A stretch of 48,075 bases of DNA from Thermodesulfobacteriota bacterium (lineage in GTDB: Bacteria; Desulfobacterota; Anaeroferrophillalia; Anaeroferrophillales; Tharpellaceae), in assembly GCA_024762675.1 (NCBI GenBank), contig JANTGZ010000008.1, positions 1 through 48,075 of the forward strand. Direction: 5' to 3'. Below, piece after piece: positions 10,413 to 19,079 of the stretch. Each line of letters starts with the position of its first letter. Position 1 is the stretch's first letter. The notes beneath the pieces were generated by a model that worked only from the letters and a program-made list of their open reading frames with translations, made no database searches and was not told where the DNA came from. The position numbers were made by a program, and so were the translations under genes.

Positions 10413-11124
10413 CCCGATTCCTCCCCTCTTTTTTGGCCTGATAGAGTTTTTTATCAGCCCGCTCGACCAGCACTCCCGGTTCTGCCATCGAAACATCGTA
10501 GGCTGCCACTCCAAGACAGATTGTCAGACATCCGTCAACCTGGCCGGCCAGCAAGGGCTGCTGCTGCTGACCGGGAATCTCAGCTTTCTCAATCTCTAAC
10601 CGAAAGCGTTCAGCTACGCCGGTCGCATCCTCAATCCCGCCATGGCAGAGAACCGCAAACTCTTCGCCTCCATAACGTGCTACGATATCACTGTGCCGAG
10701 CGTTGTCCAACAAAATATTTGCAACCGTCAAGAGCACCTTGTCACCAGCTGGATGACCATGGGTATCATTATAGTGCTTAAAATTATCAATATCGATCAT
10801 AATCAGAGAGAGGGCTCCGGAATAGCGTTGAATACGGTTGAACTCCTCCCGTAAACGCTGCTGAAAGTGACGGTGATTATAGAGACCGGTCAAACCATCG
10901 GTAATTACCAGTTTGCTTAAGATCTCCTCTTTCTCACGCAGTTCGGCGATCAAAACAGCTTGTTGAAAAGCCGCTTCCCGCAGAATTTCGGCAGCACTGC
11001 GGTCACCCTGTTCGGAGAGTATACTATTTAACTGCTCCTTCAAGACCCGAATCTCTTCACGTGCCTGAATCAGCTCTCTTTCTAATTGAGCCCGGCTCCG
11101 CTTGAATTTCTTTTCGGTCATCAC
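10402..11124 (-). CDS. GGDEF-domain diguanylate cyclase
   Basis: DGLTGLYNHRHFQQRL...IDIDNFKHYNDTHGHPAGDKVLL...ARYGGEEFAVLCHGG. Confidence 0.93.
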   Translation of the reverse strand: MMTEKKFKRSRAQLERELIQAREEIRVLKEQLNSILSEQGDRSAAEILREAAFQQAVLIAELREKEEILSKLVITDGLTGLYNHRHFQQRLREEFNRIQRYSGALSLIMIDIDNFKHYNDTHGHPAGDKVLLTVANILLDNARHSDIVARYGGEEFAVLCHGGIEDATGVAERFRLEIEKAEIPGQQQQPLLAGQVDGCLTICLGVAAYDVSMAEPGVLVERADKKLYQAKKEGRNRVVF

Positions 11125-11316
11125 CCAAGACCCTAGTACTCATACATTTTGCATGAGACGAATCCATCCCGCTCGGTTCAATAATGGACTCTATAAAAGG
11201 CTTTACCTGAACAGCCTATCTCTGCTATAGCCCCAAACCTCTTTTCATACTGTAAGGAAGACAAAAACTCAACACGTAAAAACGACCTAGCGAATAATTT
11301 ATCAGAAACCCACCTT

Positions 11317-12651
11317 ATGACCTCTAATAACACGTCAATAAGTAATCGAAAAAAAGTAACTCCTGAGCCGGTTATTATCTCTCGTTCAGGCCATCCGATC
11401 TCCCGTAAAAAAATCGCCCGCAATGCAATAAAGATCCTCTACCGACTCAAAAATAGTGGCTTTACCGCTTACCTTGCCGGCGGCGCCGTACGAGACCTGC
11501 TTTTGGGGCAAACACCCGTTGACTTCGACATTGTTACCGATGCCACCCCCAAACAGATTAAAAGGCTTTTCCGCAACTCGCGTATTATCGGCCGTCGATT
11601 CCGCCTGGTCCATATCTTTTTCCATGAGAACAACCGTTCAACCCCGCAAATTTTCGAGACTGCCACCTTTCGCCGACAGGTCACCTCAGAACATGACGAC
11701 CTCGAACGCATCAAGGAACAGCCGGAACTGGCCAACAACCTCTTCGGTTCTCCGGACGAAGATGCTCTACGCCGAGATTTCACCATCAACGCCATCTTCT
11801 ACAATATTGCCGATTTTTCCGTCATCGACCATGTCAACGGCCTGCAGGATCTTAAAGATGGCATCATTCGTATTATCGGCGACCCGGACAAACGTTTTGC
11901 CGAAGACCCGGTTCGGGTTCTACGAGCCCTTGAGTTTGCCTGTCGTCTCAAGTTTACGATTGAAGATAAGACCGGCAAAGGCCTTATGGCAGAAGCTCCC
12001 GGCCTGGCTACTGTACCAGCCAGTCGCTTACGCGAAGAATTAAAGGGACTCTATAGCAAAGGAGTAACCGCCGCCTTGATATCCCTTGGTGATCATTACC
12101 AGATAAACCACCATTGGCTGCCGGCCCCAATCGCCGATAATACGCGCAAAGCGATTCCCATTTTAAAGCAAATTGAAAAGTTTTTTCCACTTTCTGACAA
12201 TGACAATGAACTCGAAAAATTGACGTTCACTGCATTGCTTCTGCCCGGCATTCTCAAAAATTATCCACTTGCCGATGGTATTCGCCTCAACGTGATCCAG
12301 GAAAAAGTTGAAGAAAATTTAAAGCCCTTAAGTCTGCGTTTCAGTCTGCCCCGTTTTCAACGACATGCCATCAAGAATATCTTTACCCTGCTCTACCGCC
12401 TGGGACGCGGCGACAAGCGCATCAATCAACTACTCAAAAGAGAAAATTTCTTCGCCGCCCTCTTCTTTTATGCTGTCATCACCCAAGAGGTAACGCCAAA
12501 ACCTTCACACTTCTCTTTCTGGAGCCGGCAGAGCAACCGCTTAAACCGCAACAGCGAGGCCCGGGGGCTGGACTACGGCAGCCTTTTCAAAAAAACTGAA
12601 AGGAAAGAGATCGCCGGTCCAGACGAAAGCTTAACCAAGGAGCACAAATGA
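11317..12651 (+). CDS. PcnB-like poly(A) polymerase / CCA tRNA nucleotidyltransferase family protein
   Basis: GFTAYLAGGAVRDLLLGQTPVDFDIVTDATP; RRDFTINAIFYN; RVLRALEFACRL. Confidence 0.92.
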   Translation: MTSNNTSISNRKKVTPEPVIISRSGHPISRKKIARNAIKILYRLKNSGFTAYLAGGAVRDLLLGQTPVDFDIVTDATPKQIKRLFRNSRIIGRRFRLVHIFFHENNRSTPQIFETATFRRQVTSEHDDLERIKEQPELANNLFGSPDEDALRRDFTINAIFYNIADFSVIDHVNGLQDLKDGIIRIIGDPDKRFAEDPVRVLRALEFACRLKFTIEDKTGKGLMAEAPGLATVPASRLREELKGLYSKGVTAALISLGDHYQINHHWLPAPIADNTRKAIPILKQIEKFFPLSDNDNELEKLTFTALLLPGILKNYPLADGIRLNVIQEKVEENLKPLSLRFSLPRFQRHAIKNIFTLLYRLGRGDKRINQLLKRENFFAALFFYAVITQEVTPKPSHFSFWSRQSNRLNRNSEARGLDYGSLFKKTERKEIAGPDESLTKEHK

Positions 12652-13520
12652 TGCGGTCGCAGCTCAACCTCGGCCAGATCGACTATCTAAACTGCTGGCC
12701 TCTATATAACCAACTAAACGAAGCTCCAAACGACAACCGTTTCACCTTAAAATCCGGCCATCCGGCCCAACTCAACCGGAAACTCGAAAACGGAGAGATC
12801 GACATAAGTCCCTCATCCTCAATACTACTGGCCGTAAGCCCGAAAAATGATTATTTCGTGATGCCCGACATTGCCATCTCCTCACTAACAGAAGTCCGCA
12901 GTGTAATCCTCTTGAGCCGCAGATCCTTATCTAAACTCAACGGTTGCAACATCTCTTTGACCAGTCATTCATTAACCTCCATTTTTCTTTTAAAGATCAT
13001 CCTCTTCCATTTTCAGGGGCTTAATCCGGAAAAAATCAACTTTACGACAGAAGAATTTACCCCACACCAAACCCCGGAGGCTGCCTTGATCATCGGTGAT
13101 CAGGCTTTAGGGCTCTACCATAACCCGCCACCCGGTTTCCGAGTCTACGATTTAGGCCACCTTTGGTATAAGTTCACCGGCCTGCCTTTCGTCTACGCCC
13201 TCTGGATCGGACGTAAACCGACCATGAGGAAGAAAAGTCAGGCACTCATTGATCTCCACCGAAACCTGACTGAAATCATTGCAGTATTGCCCGAAAAGTT
13301 TGCCAAGCTGACCGAACCGGCTCTTTTAAAGATGGGAAAAGAGGCCGCAATCGGCCCCTCGCAACTACTCGCTTACTGGTGTCAGGCAATCTCCTATAAA
13401 CTTGACAAACAGTCCCTTAAAGGGCTTGATCTGTTTTACCATATCGCCAAGGATCACGGCCTAATCGAGAAGGTTCCCGAACTTGATTTTTTTCCAAACC
13501 CGGCTTATCTGGACAAGTAA
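12648..13520 (+). CDS. mqnA: Chorismate dehydratase-like menaquinone biosynthesis protein (MqnA family, futalosine pathway)
   Basis: GQIDYLNCWPLYNQL; ISPSSSILLAVSPKNDYFVMPDIAISS; ALIIGDQALGLY; overlaps the stop of the upstream gene by 4 nt. Confidence 0.85.
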   Translation: MMRSQLNLGQIDYLNCWPLYNQLNEAPNDNRFTLKSGHPAQLNRKLENGEIDISPSSSILLAVSPKNDYFVMPDIAISSLTEVRSVILLSRRSLSKLNGCNISLTSHSLTSIFLLKIILFHFQGLNPEKINFTTEEFTPHQTPEAALIIGDQALGLYHNPPPGFRVYDLGHLWYKFTGLPFVYALWIGRKPTMRKKSQALIDLHRNLTEIIAVLPEKFAKLTEPALLKMGKEAAIGPSQLLAYWCQAISYKLDKQSLKGLDLFYHIAKDHGLIEKVPELDFFPNPAYLDK

Positions 13521-13556
13521 CTTGATTTCAAAGCTTTTATAGGATACATAAAAAAC

Positions 13557-14141
13557 ATGAATGACAAACCAACATTTACACCTTTGACTAAAGCAACAGC
13601 CCAATTGCAAGAGCTCTTGACAACGGTTTGCAACAGCTGCGGTCCGACCCTGGAGGAAGCCGTAGAAAGCTGCTGCAGGGCCTTGAAACAGGGGAATAAG
13701 ATCCTTTTTTTCGGCAACGGCGGCAGTGCCACCCAAGCCCAGCATCTGGCGGCTGAACTGATTAACCGTTTTCTGATTGACCGGCGACCAATGGCCGCTC
13801 TGGCCTTAACTTCCGACTCCGCCGTCACTACCGCAATCAGCAACGACTTCTCCTTTGCCGAACTTTTTGTCCGCCAACTTGAAGGGCTCGGCCGGGCCGG
13901 CGATATAGCTGTAGCATTAACCACAAGCGGGACTTCAAAAAATATTATTGCCGGTTTGAAACGAGCCCGAGAACTAAACATGACAACTATCGGCCTGCTC
14001 GGCCGTGATGGCGGCGACTGCCTTGAACTTTGCGATGTCGCGCTCCTGGTACCGGCTACCGACACAGCCCGCATCCAAGAGATCCACCTCCTTTTGGGGC
14101 ACCTGCTCTGCGGCCTGATTGAGAAAGAGATGGCGGCCTAA
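13557..14141 (+). CDS. gmhA: D-sedoheptulose 7-phosphate isomerase, SIS domain
   Basis: KILFFGNGGSATQAQHLAAELINRFL; LTTSGTSKNIIAGLKRARE. Confidence 0.92.
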   Translation: MNDKPTFTPLTKATAQLQELLTTVCNSCGPTLEEAVESCCRALKQGNKILFFGNGGSATQAQHLAAELINRFLIDRRPMAALALTSDSAVTTAISNDFSFAELFVRQLEGLGRAGDIAVALTTSGTSKNIIAGLKRARELNMTTIGLLGRDGGDCLELCDVALLVPATDTARIQEIHLLLGHLLCGLIEKEMAA

Positions 14142-14142
14142 A

Positions 14143-15090
14143 ATGGATAATACAACACTTAATAAAAGAAAACTGAACACCTACCCTCTAGCATCACGCC
14201 CGAGCAAAGTCAGTATAAGCCATTTTGCCAGAGGGCTGACCGGGAAAGAGAGCGTTGCCGACCTGATTGACAAACTGCCGGGTTTTCTCGCTGCTAATGA
14301 CCTGAGAAACGTTATCAACGCCATCATCTCAGCTCACCAAAAAAAGCGCCCTATCCTCCTCGGCATGGGAGCTCACGTCATCAAAGTTGGCCTGACACCG
14401 CTAATTCTACAATTGGTTGAAAAAGGGGTACTTAGTGGTATCGCATTAAATGGGGCCGGGATTATTCATGATTTTGAACTCGCATATGCCGGCCACACCT
14501 CAGAAGAGGTTGCCGACGGTATCACCGGCGGCAATTTCGGCATGGCCCAGGAAACCGGTGAACTTTTAAACCGGGCAATCTTGCTGGGAGATCGGGAGGG
14601 ACTTGGCTTGGGCGCTGCCATCGGCCGAATGATATGGGAAGAAAAACTACCCCATCGCGAACTGAGCCTGCTCGGACAATGTTACCGGATGCAGATCCCG
14701 GTCACCGTCCATGTCGCCATCGGCACCGACATCATCCATATGCATGCAGCCGCTGACGGGGCCGCAATCGGCCGCACCAGCTTCAAGGATTTTGACCGAT
14801 TCTGCACTCTGGTCGCACAACTTGAAGGTGGTGTCTACCTAAATCTCGGCTCAGCAGTGGTTCTACCAGAGGTTTTTCTTAAAGCAATTTCGCTGGCCCG
14901 CAACCTCGGCCACCAAGTAAAGGACCTGACCACCGTCAATATGGACTTTAACCGTCACTATCGATCTTTTGAAAATGTCGTCAAGCGCCCGACCCTCGGC
15001 AGCGGCCGGGGCTACCAGCTCATCGGCCACCATGAAATCATGTTTCCCCTGCTGGTTGCCGGGATTCTAGCCCGGCTGGAAAATGAGTGA
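14143..15090 (+). CDS. Conserved protein of uncertain function (possible deoxyhypusine-synthase-like/DHS-like Rossmann fold)
   Basis: Complete ORF; LLGMGAHVIKVGLTPLILQLVEKGVLSGIALNGAGIIHDFELAYAGHTSEEVADGITGGNFGMAQETG; ATG at 14143 avoids overlap with gmhA. Confidence 0.55.
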   Translation: MDNTTLNKRKLNTYPLASRPSKVSISHFARGLTGKESVADLIDKLPGFLAANDLRNVINAIISAHQKKRPILLGMGAHVIKVGLTPLILQLVEKGVLSGIALNGAGIIHDFELAYAGHTSEEVADGITGGNFGMAQETGELLNRAILLGDREGLGLGAAIGRMIWEEKLPHRELSLLGQCYRMQIPVTVHVAIGTDIIHMHAAADGAAIGRTSFKDFDRFCTLVAQLEGGVYLNLGSAVVLPEVFLKAISLARNLGHQVKDLTTVNMDFNRHYRSFENVVKRPTLGSGRGYQLIGHHEIMFPLLVAGILARLENE

Positions 15091-15103
15091 AAGGAAAATA
15101 ATA

Positions 15104-15913
15104 ATGGATCTATCAACTTTCCGTATCGGTATCATCGGTAGTGGTAATATGGGCAAGGCTATTATCAAGGGATTGCAATTCTCCAGGCAGAGCCCGACCA
15201 TAGCGGCCTGGGATGCACTTAGCGACAATCGCAAACTGCTCAAAGAGGAGTTTAGGGTCGCAGTTCCGCAAGATAACCGTGCGCTGGTTTTAAAGAGCGA
15301 CATCATTATTCTAGCTGTCAAACCGCAAGTCATAGACCCGGTTATGGAAGAGATCGCAGACTCCCTTACAGAAGAAAAACTGCTCATCTCAATCGCAGCC
15401 GGAGTACCCTGCAAACGCTTTGAAAACACGTTAACAGCTCCGGTCCCAACGGTACGAATCATGCCCAACACCCCGGCCCTGATTAACCGGGGAATCTCGG
15501 CGATTGCGGCCGGCAACCATGCCCAAGATAAGCATCTTGAAATAACCCAAGCCATCTTCTCTTGCCTTGGAGAAACGGCCCTGGTTCCCGAAAGCGCAAT
15601 GGATATGGTCACTGCGGTCTCTGGTAGTGGCCCGGCCTATGTTTTCCTGGTTATTGAAGCTATGCTGGATGCTGCCGTTGGCCTTGGTATGGCTCGGGAT
15701 CTGGCTCGAAAACTGGTGATCGAAACCATTCTCGGTTCGACCGAACTACTTAAAGAGAGCGGCAAACATCCGATGGAGTTAAAGGATATGGTCACCTCCC
15801 CCGGCGGCACGACGATTGCCGGCCTCGCCGAGCTCGAGAAAAACGGCCTGCGCCATGCCTTTAATGAAGCGCTGAAAAGTGCCTGCCAACGTTCTCAGGA
15901 TTTGGGCAATTAG
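15104..15913 (+). CDS. proC: Pyrroline-5-carboxylate reductase
   Basis: RIGIIGSGNMGKAIIKGL; TAVSGSGPAYVFLVIEAMLDAAVGLGM; MVTSPGGTTIAGL; SD AAGGAAAATAATA before ATG 15104. Confidence 0.95.
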   Translation: MDLSTFRIGIIGSGNMGKAIIKGLQFSRQSPTIAAWDALSDNRKLLKEEFRVAVPQDNRALVLKSDIIILAVKPQVIDPVMEEIADSLTEEKLLISIAAGVPCKRFENTLTAPVPTVRIMPNTPALINRGISAIAAGNHAQDKHLEITQAIFSCLGETALVPESAMDMVTAVSGSGPAYVFLVIEAMLDAAVGLGMARDLARKLVIETILGSTELLKESGKHPMELKDMVTSPGGTTIAGLAELEKNGLRHAFNEALKSACQRSQDLGN

Positions 15914-15960
15914 AAGTTAAGAGTTCAATAATACAAACAAATTGAAAGACGATAAAACTC

Positions 15961-16875
15961 ATGCATGATTTAATAACAAGTATTAATCGACTAAAAAAAG
16001 AGCGTCAGGCGATTATTCTGGCCCATAACTATGAGCCCCCGGAGATCCAGGACATTGCCGACATAACCGGCGACTCCCTGGGTTTGAGTGTCGATGCCGC
16101 CCGCCTTGACAATCCCGTAATCGTTTTTTGCGGGGTCCGCTTCATGGCTGAAAGTGCTGCTATCCTGGCGCCTGAAAAAAAAGTGATCCTGCCGCGTTTA
16201 GAGTGTGGTTGCGGCCTGGCTGATATGGCCGATGCCAAGGCCCTGCGAAAAATGCGTCAGGAGAAACCCGAGGCTGCGGTTGTCACCTACGTCAACTCTT
16301 CAGCCGATGTTAAGGCTGAAAGTGATATCTGCTGCACCTCAGGCAATGCCGTAAATGTCGTCAGATCAATTCCGGCTGAACAAGAGATCATCTTCGTTCC
16401 GGACCGCAATCTCGGGGCCTATGTCGTGGAGCAGACCGGCCGTCGGATAACTTTATGGGACGGCGCTTGCCCAATCCATGATGCAATCTTGGCAACAGAT
16501 ATATTAAAAGCCAAAAGAGCACACCCCGAAGCCCTCCTCATTGTCCACCCGGAATGCCGCCCCGAAGTCACCAAACTTGCCGACGGCGTTTGCAGTACCG
16601 GAGATATGTTCGACTTTGTCTTACAATCGAGCGCCAAAGAGTTCATCGTGGCAACCGAGGAAGGTATGCTCTACCCTTTAAGAAAAGCCCATCCTGAACG
16701 AATTTTTTACCCTGTCGCCCCAAATGCCATGATCTGCCCCGACATGAAAATGATCTCCCTTCAAGATATCCACAACGCCCTTAGCAACCAGAGACCTATC
16801 ATCACGGTTGAAAAAGAGGTAGCTGACCGAGCCCGTCTGGCCCTCGAAAGAATGCTGGCTGTCCCCCGAAATTAA
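15961..16875 (+). CDS. nadA: Quinolinate synthase NadA
   Basis: ILAHNYEPPEIQDIADITGDSLGLS; VTYVNSSADVKAESDICCTSGNAV; HPECRPEV; Fe-S cysteines conserved. Confidence 0.96.
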   Translation: MHDLITSINRLKKERQAIILAHNYEPPEIQDIADITGDSLGLSVDAARLDNPVIVFCGVRFMAESAAILAPEKKVILPRLECGCGLADMADAKALRKMRQEKPEAAVVTYVNSSADVKAESDICCTSGNAVNVVRSIPAEQEIIFVPDRNLGAYVVEQTGRRITLWDGACPIHDAILATDILKAKRAHPEALLIVHPECRPEVTKLADGVCSTGDMFDFVLQSSAKEFIVATEEGMLYPLRKAHPERIFYPVAPNAMICPDMKMISLQDIHNALSNQRPIITVEKEVADRARLALERMLAVPRN

Positions 16876-16890
16876 GATCACTTCACAAAC

Positions 16891-16934
16891 AAAAAAAAGG
16901 CCATCTTCGGAAAATCTGAAGATGGCCTTTTTTT
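16891..16934. terminator. Strong bidirectional intrinsic terminator between convergent nadA and flavodoxin genes
   Basis: AAAAAAAAGGCCATCTTC-GGAAAATCT-GAAGATGGCCTTTTTTT perfect stem with A/T tracts on both sides. Confidence 0.93.
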
Positions 16935-16971
16935 GTTTGCCAAAAGATCGATAACCAGGAGTAAACTCTCT

Positions 16972-17421
16972 TTAAAAAGTCATCTGGCCAACTGCCTTAC
17001 CGTAGTCCTGACAAGATTTAATGATCTCGGGATCATTACTCAGCAACTTCCCTTCCAGGCCGTTAAAGGAACCCAAGTTAACCAGGTTCATCTTCAACAC
17101 GTATTCCATAGTATCGGCCAAAATTTTGGGGGCATCTCCAGAGTGGGTGTATGAGCCGAAAGCCCCGGCAGCCTTGCCCTCAAGACCGGCTTTCTCGGCC
17201 AGAAAGAGAAAGGTCTTGAAATTCTGGGTCATTTCACGGTGATATGTAGGACAACCAAAGATATAACCATCATAACCGGCAAGATCCTCCTCGGTTTTAA
17301 CTTTACTCACCTTTTCCAGAACGGCCTCGGCACCAGCAAAACGAACACCTTCGGCAATAAACTGAGCCATTTTTTCAGTGTTACCGGTACGACTAAAATA
17401 GACTATCAACACTTTTCCCAT
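16972..17421 (-). CDS. Flavodoxin family protein
   Basis: MGKVLIVYFSRTGNTEKMAQFIAEG; GYIFGCPTYHREM; AGAFGSYTHSGDAPK. Confidence 0.92.
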   Translation of the reverse strand: MGKVLIVYFSRTGNTEKMAQFIAEGVRFAGAEAVLEKVSKVKTEEDLAGYDGYIFGCPTYHREMTQNFKTFLFLAEKAGLEGKAAGAFGSYTHSGDAPKILADTMEYVLKMNLVNLGSFNGLEGKLLSNDPEIIKSCQDYGKAVGQMTF

Positions 17422-17547
17422 GATCTATCCCCCTCTTTTTTCAAAGTTAAAAAAAATTGTTGGCGCGGTCTATATCACAGACAAACATCTAATACAAGAG
17501 TTTTTTAATCTTATTAGTACCCTAAAGACCGACCTCGACACTGGAGT

Positions 17548-18123
17548 TTAATAATTTTCCCCCAACAATTCAAAATGGGCCTGGGCATGAGCACAAGCTG
17601 GACAGAGTTCGACAGCCTCGCTACCACTATGCAGATAACCGCAGTTGCGACAGCGCCAGGTGACCTCGCCATCACGCTTAAAGACACGACCGCCCTCAAT
17701 ATTAGCAGCCAAATCGAGGTAGCGTTTTTCGTGCTGTTTTTCCGCCACGGCGATCGCCATAAAAATCTCGGCGATCTCGGCAAAGCCCTCTTCACGAGCG
17801 GTAACGGCAAATTCGGGATACATCTCAGTATGCTCATGATTCTCACCAGCCGCAGACTCTTTCAAGTTCTCAAGAGTCGAGCCGACGATGCCGGCCGGAA
17901 AAGTGCCGCTAATTTCAACCTCACCACCTTCCAGCAATTTAAATAGGCGCTTGGCGTGCTCCTTCTCCTGATCGGCAGTTTCAGTAAAGATCTCGGAAAT
18001 CTGTACATAACCCTCTTTTTTTGCTTTACTGGCAAAATAGGTATATCGATTACGAGCCTGACTCTCACCGGCAAATGCGGTGAGGATATTTTTTTCGGTC
18101 TTACTTCCTTTAAGAGTCGCCAT
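17548..18123 (-). CDS. Rubrerythrin
   Basis: Ferritin-like [19 protein letters not shown]...[13 protein letters not shown]...[10 protein letters not shown] and C-terminal rubredoxin [25 protein letters not shown] before ATG 18123. Confidence 0.95.
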   Translation of the reverse strand: MATLKGSKTEKNILTAFAGESQARNRYTYFASKAKKEGYVQISEIFTETADQEKEHAKRLFKLLEGGEVEISGTFPAGIVGSTLENLKESAAGENHEHTEMYPEFAVTAREEGFAEIAEIFMAIAVAEKQHEKRYLDLAANIEGGRVFKRDGEVTWRCRNCGYLHSGSEAVELCPACAHAQAHFELLGENY

Positions 18124-18353
18124 TATAACCTCCATCTTCTTGGATTAATTTATTGATTATTCTTACTGCATAAAGTTCATCAAAGTAGTGTTCATACACC
18201 GAAACAAAGTCCGCCGTCAACCCTTATCGCAAAACGCCCTCGCACAAAGCGATTTTCTCTTGATCCAACAACAAAATCACTCTATATACCTGCATAGCGA
18301 ACCCCTAAAAACACCGATCCAAACCGTAGAATAAAGTCGGAGCCTGAACTATA

Positions 18354-18749
18354 ATGGAAAAAATCAGGAAGTTTTTTAAAAAGGACCGTTTTGCGGCCCA
18401 TAACGATATAACCCTGCTTGATATCCGCCCCGGCTACGCCAAAGCCGAACTTATCATCAGCGGCAAACACCTCAACGGAGTCGACATTACCCATGGCGGT
18501 GCCATCTTCACCCTGGCCGACTTGGCCTTTGCGGTGGCTTCCAATTCGCACGGCACGGTTGCAGTCGGAGTCAGCGCAACAATCTCATACCTCAAGGCGA
18601 CCCGCAAAGGAATTCTCACCGCCGAGGCCAGAGAAGTCGCCTTCAACCCCAAATTAGCAACTTACCAGGTTGATGTCCGTGATGAAAAAGGCGAAATGGT
18701 CGCCATTTTCCAAGGCACAGTCTACCGGAAAAAAATGAACTTAAGCTGA
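18354..18749 (+). CDS. PaaI-like hotdog thioesterase
   Basis: GVDITHGGAIFTLADLAFAVASNSHGTVAVGVSATISYLKA. Confidence 0.88.
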   Translation: MEKIRKFFKKDRFAAHNDITLLDIRPGYAKAELIISGKHLNGVDITHGGAIFTLADLAFAVASNSHGTVAVGVSATISYLKATRKGILTAEAREVAFNPKLATYQVDVRDEKGEMVAIFQGTVYRKKMNLS

Positions 18750-19011
18750 GATATCCCAGACATTTACCTCGCATAACAATGCAATTTCAGAACCGACCCC
18801 TAACGCAACCAAAAGTTATCCCTTATATGAATTTCACTCAACTACATTAGGGGCGGCTGATTTTGGGCGCTAGTTGCCAACAAATTAAGGAGTCACAATA
18901 AGCAAAAGTATATGTCTTGACATGAGAAAAAAATATGAGGTTGGAGGAGTTTCTTGGCCCATTTGAAAAAATATCATATGATGAAAATGCATCAATTTGC
19001 TATGGGAACTC

Positions 19012-19036
19012 GGGGACAGGTTTGAAATCTGTCCCC
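19012..19036. repeat. GGGGACAG...CTGTCCCC palindromic hairpin in an apparently non-coding relict region
   Basis: GGGGACAGgtttgaaatCTGTCCCC; stem extends inward through G-U and two T-A pairs. Confidence 0.6.
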
Positions 19037-19079
19037 CACCAAGACAATCAGGACACAGCCCAAATTTTTACAATCCCAA

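Noticed and set aside
10413-10514. Upstream N-terminal extension of the histidine kinase (MEWQPTMFRWQNREC...)
   Set aside because: Overlaps the coding region of the upstream cyclase by 113 nt; a TTG with a strong SD at 10412 is more plausible.
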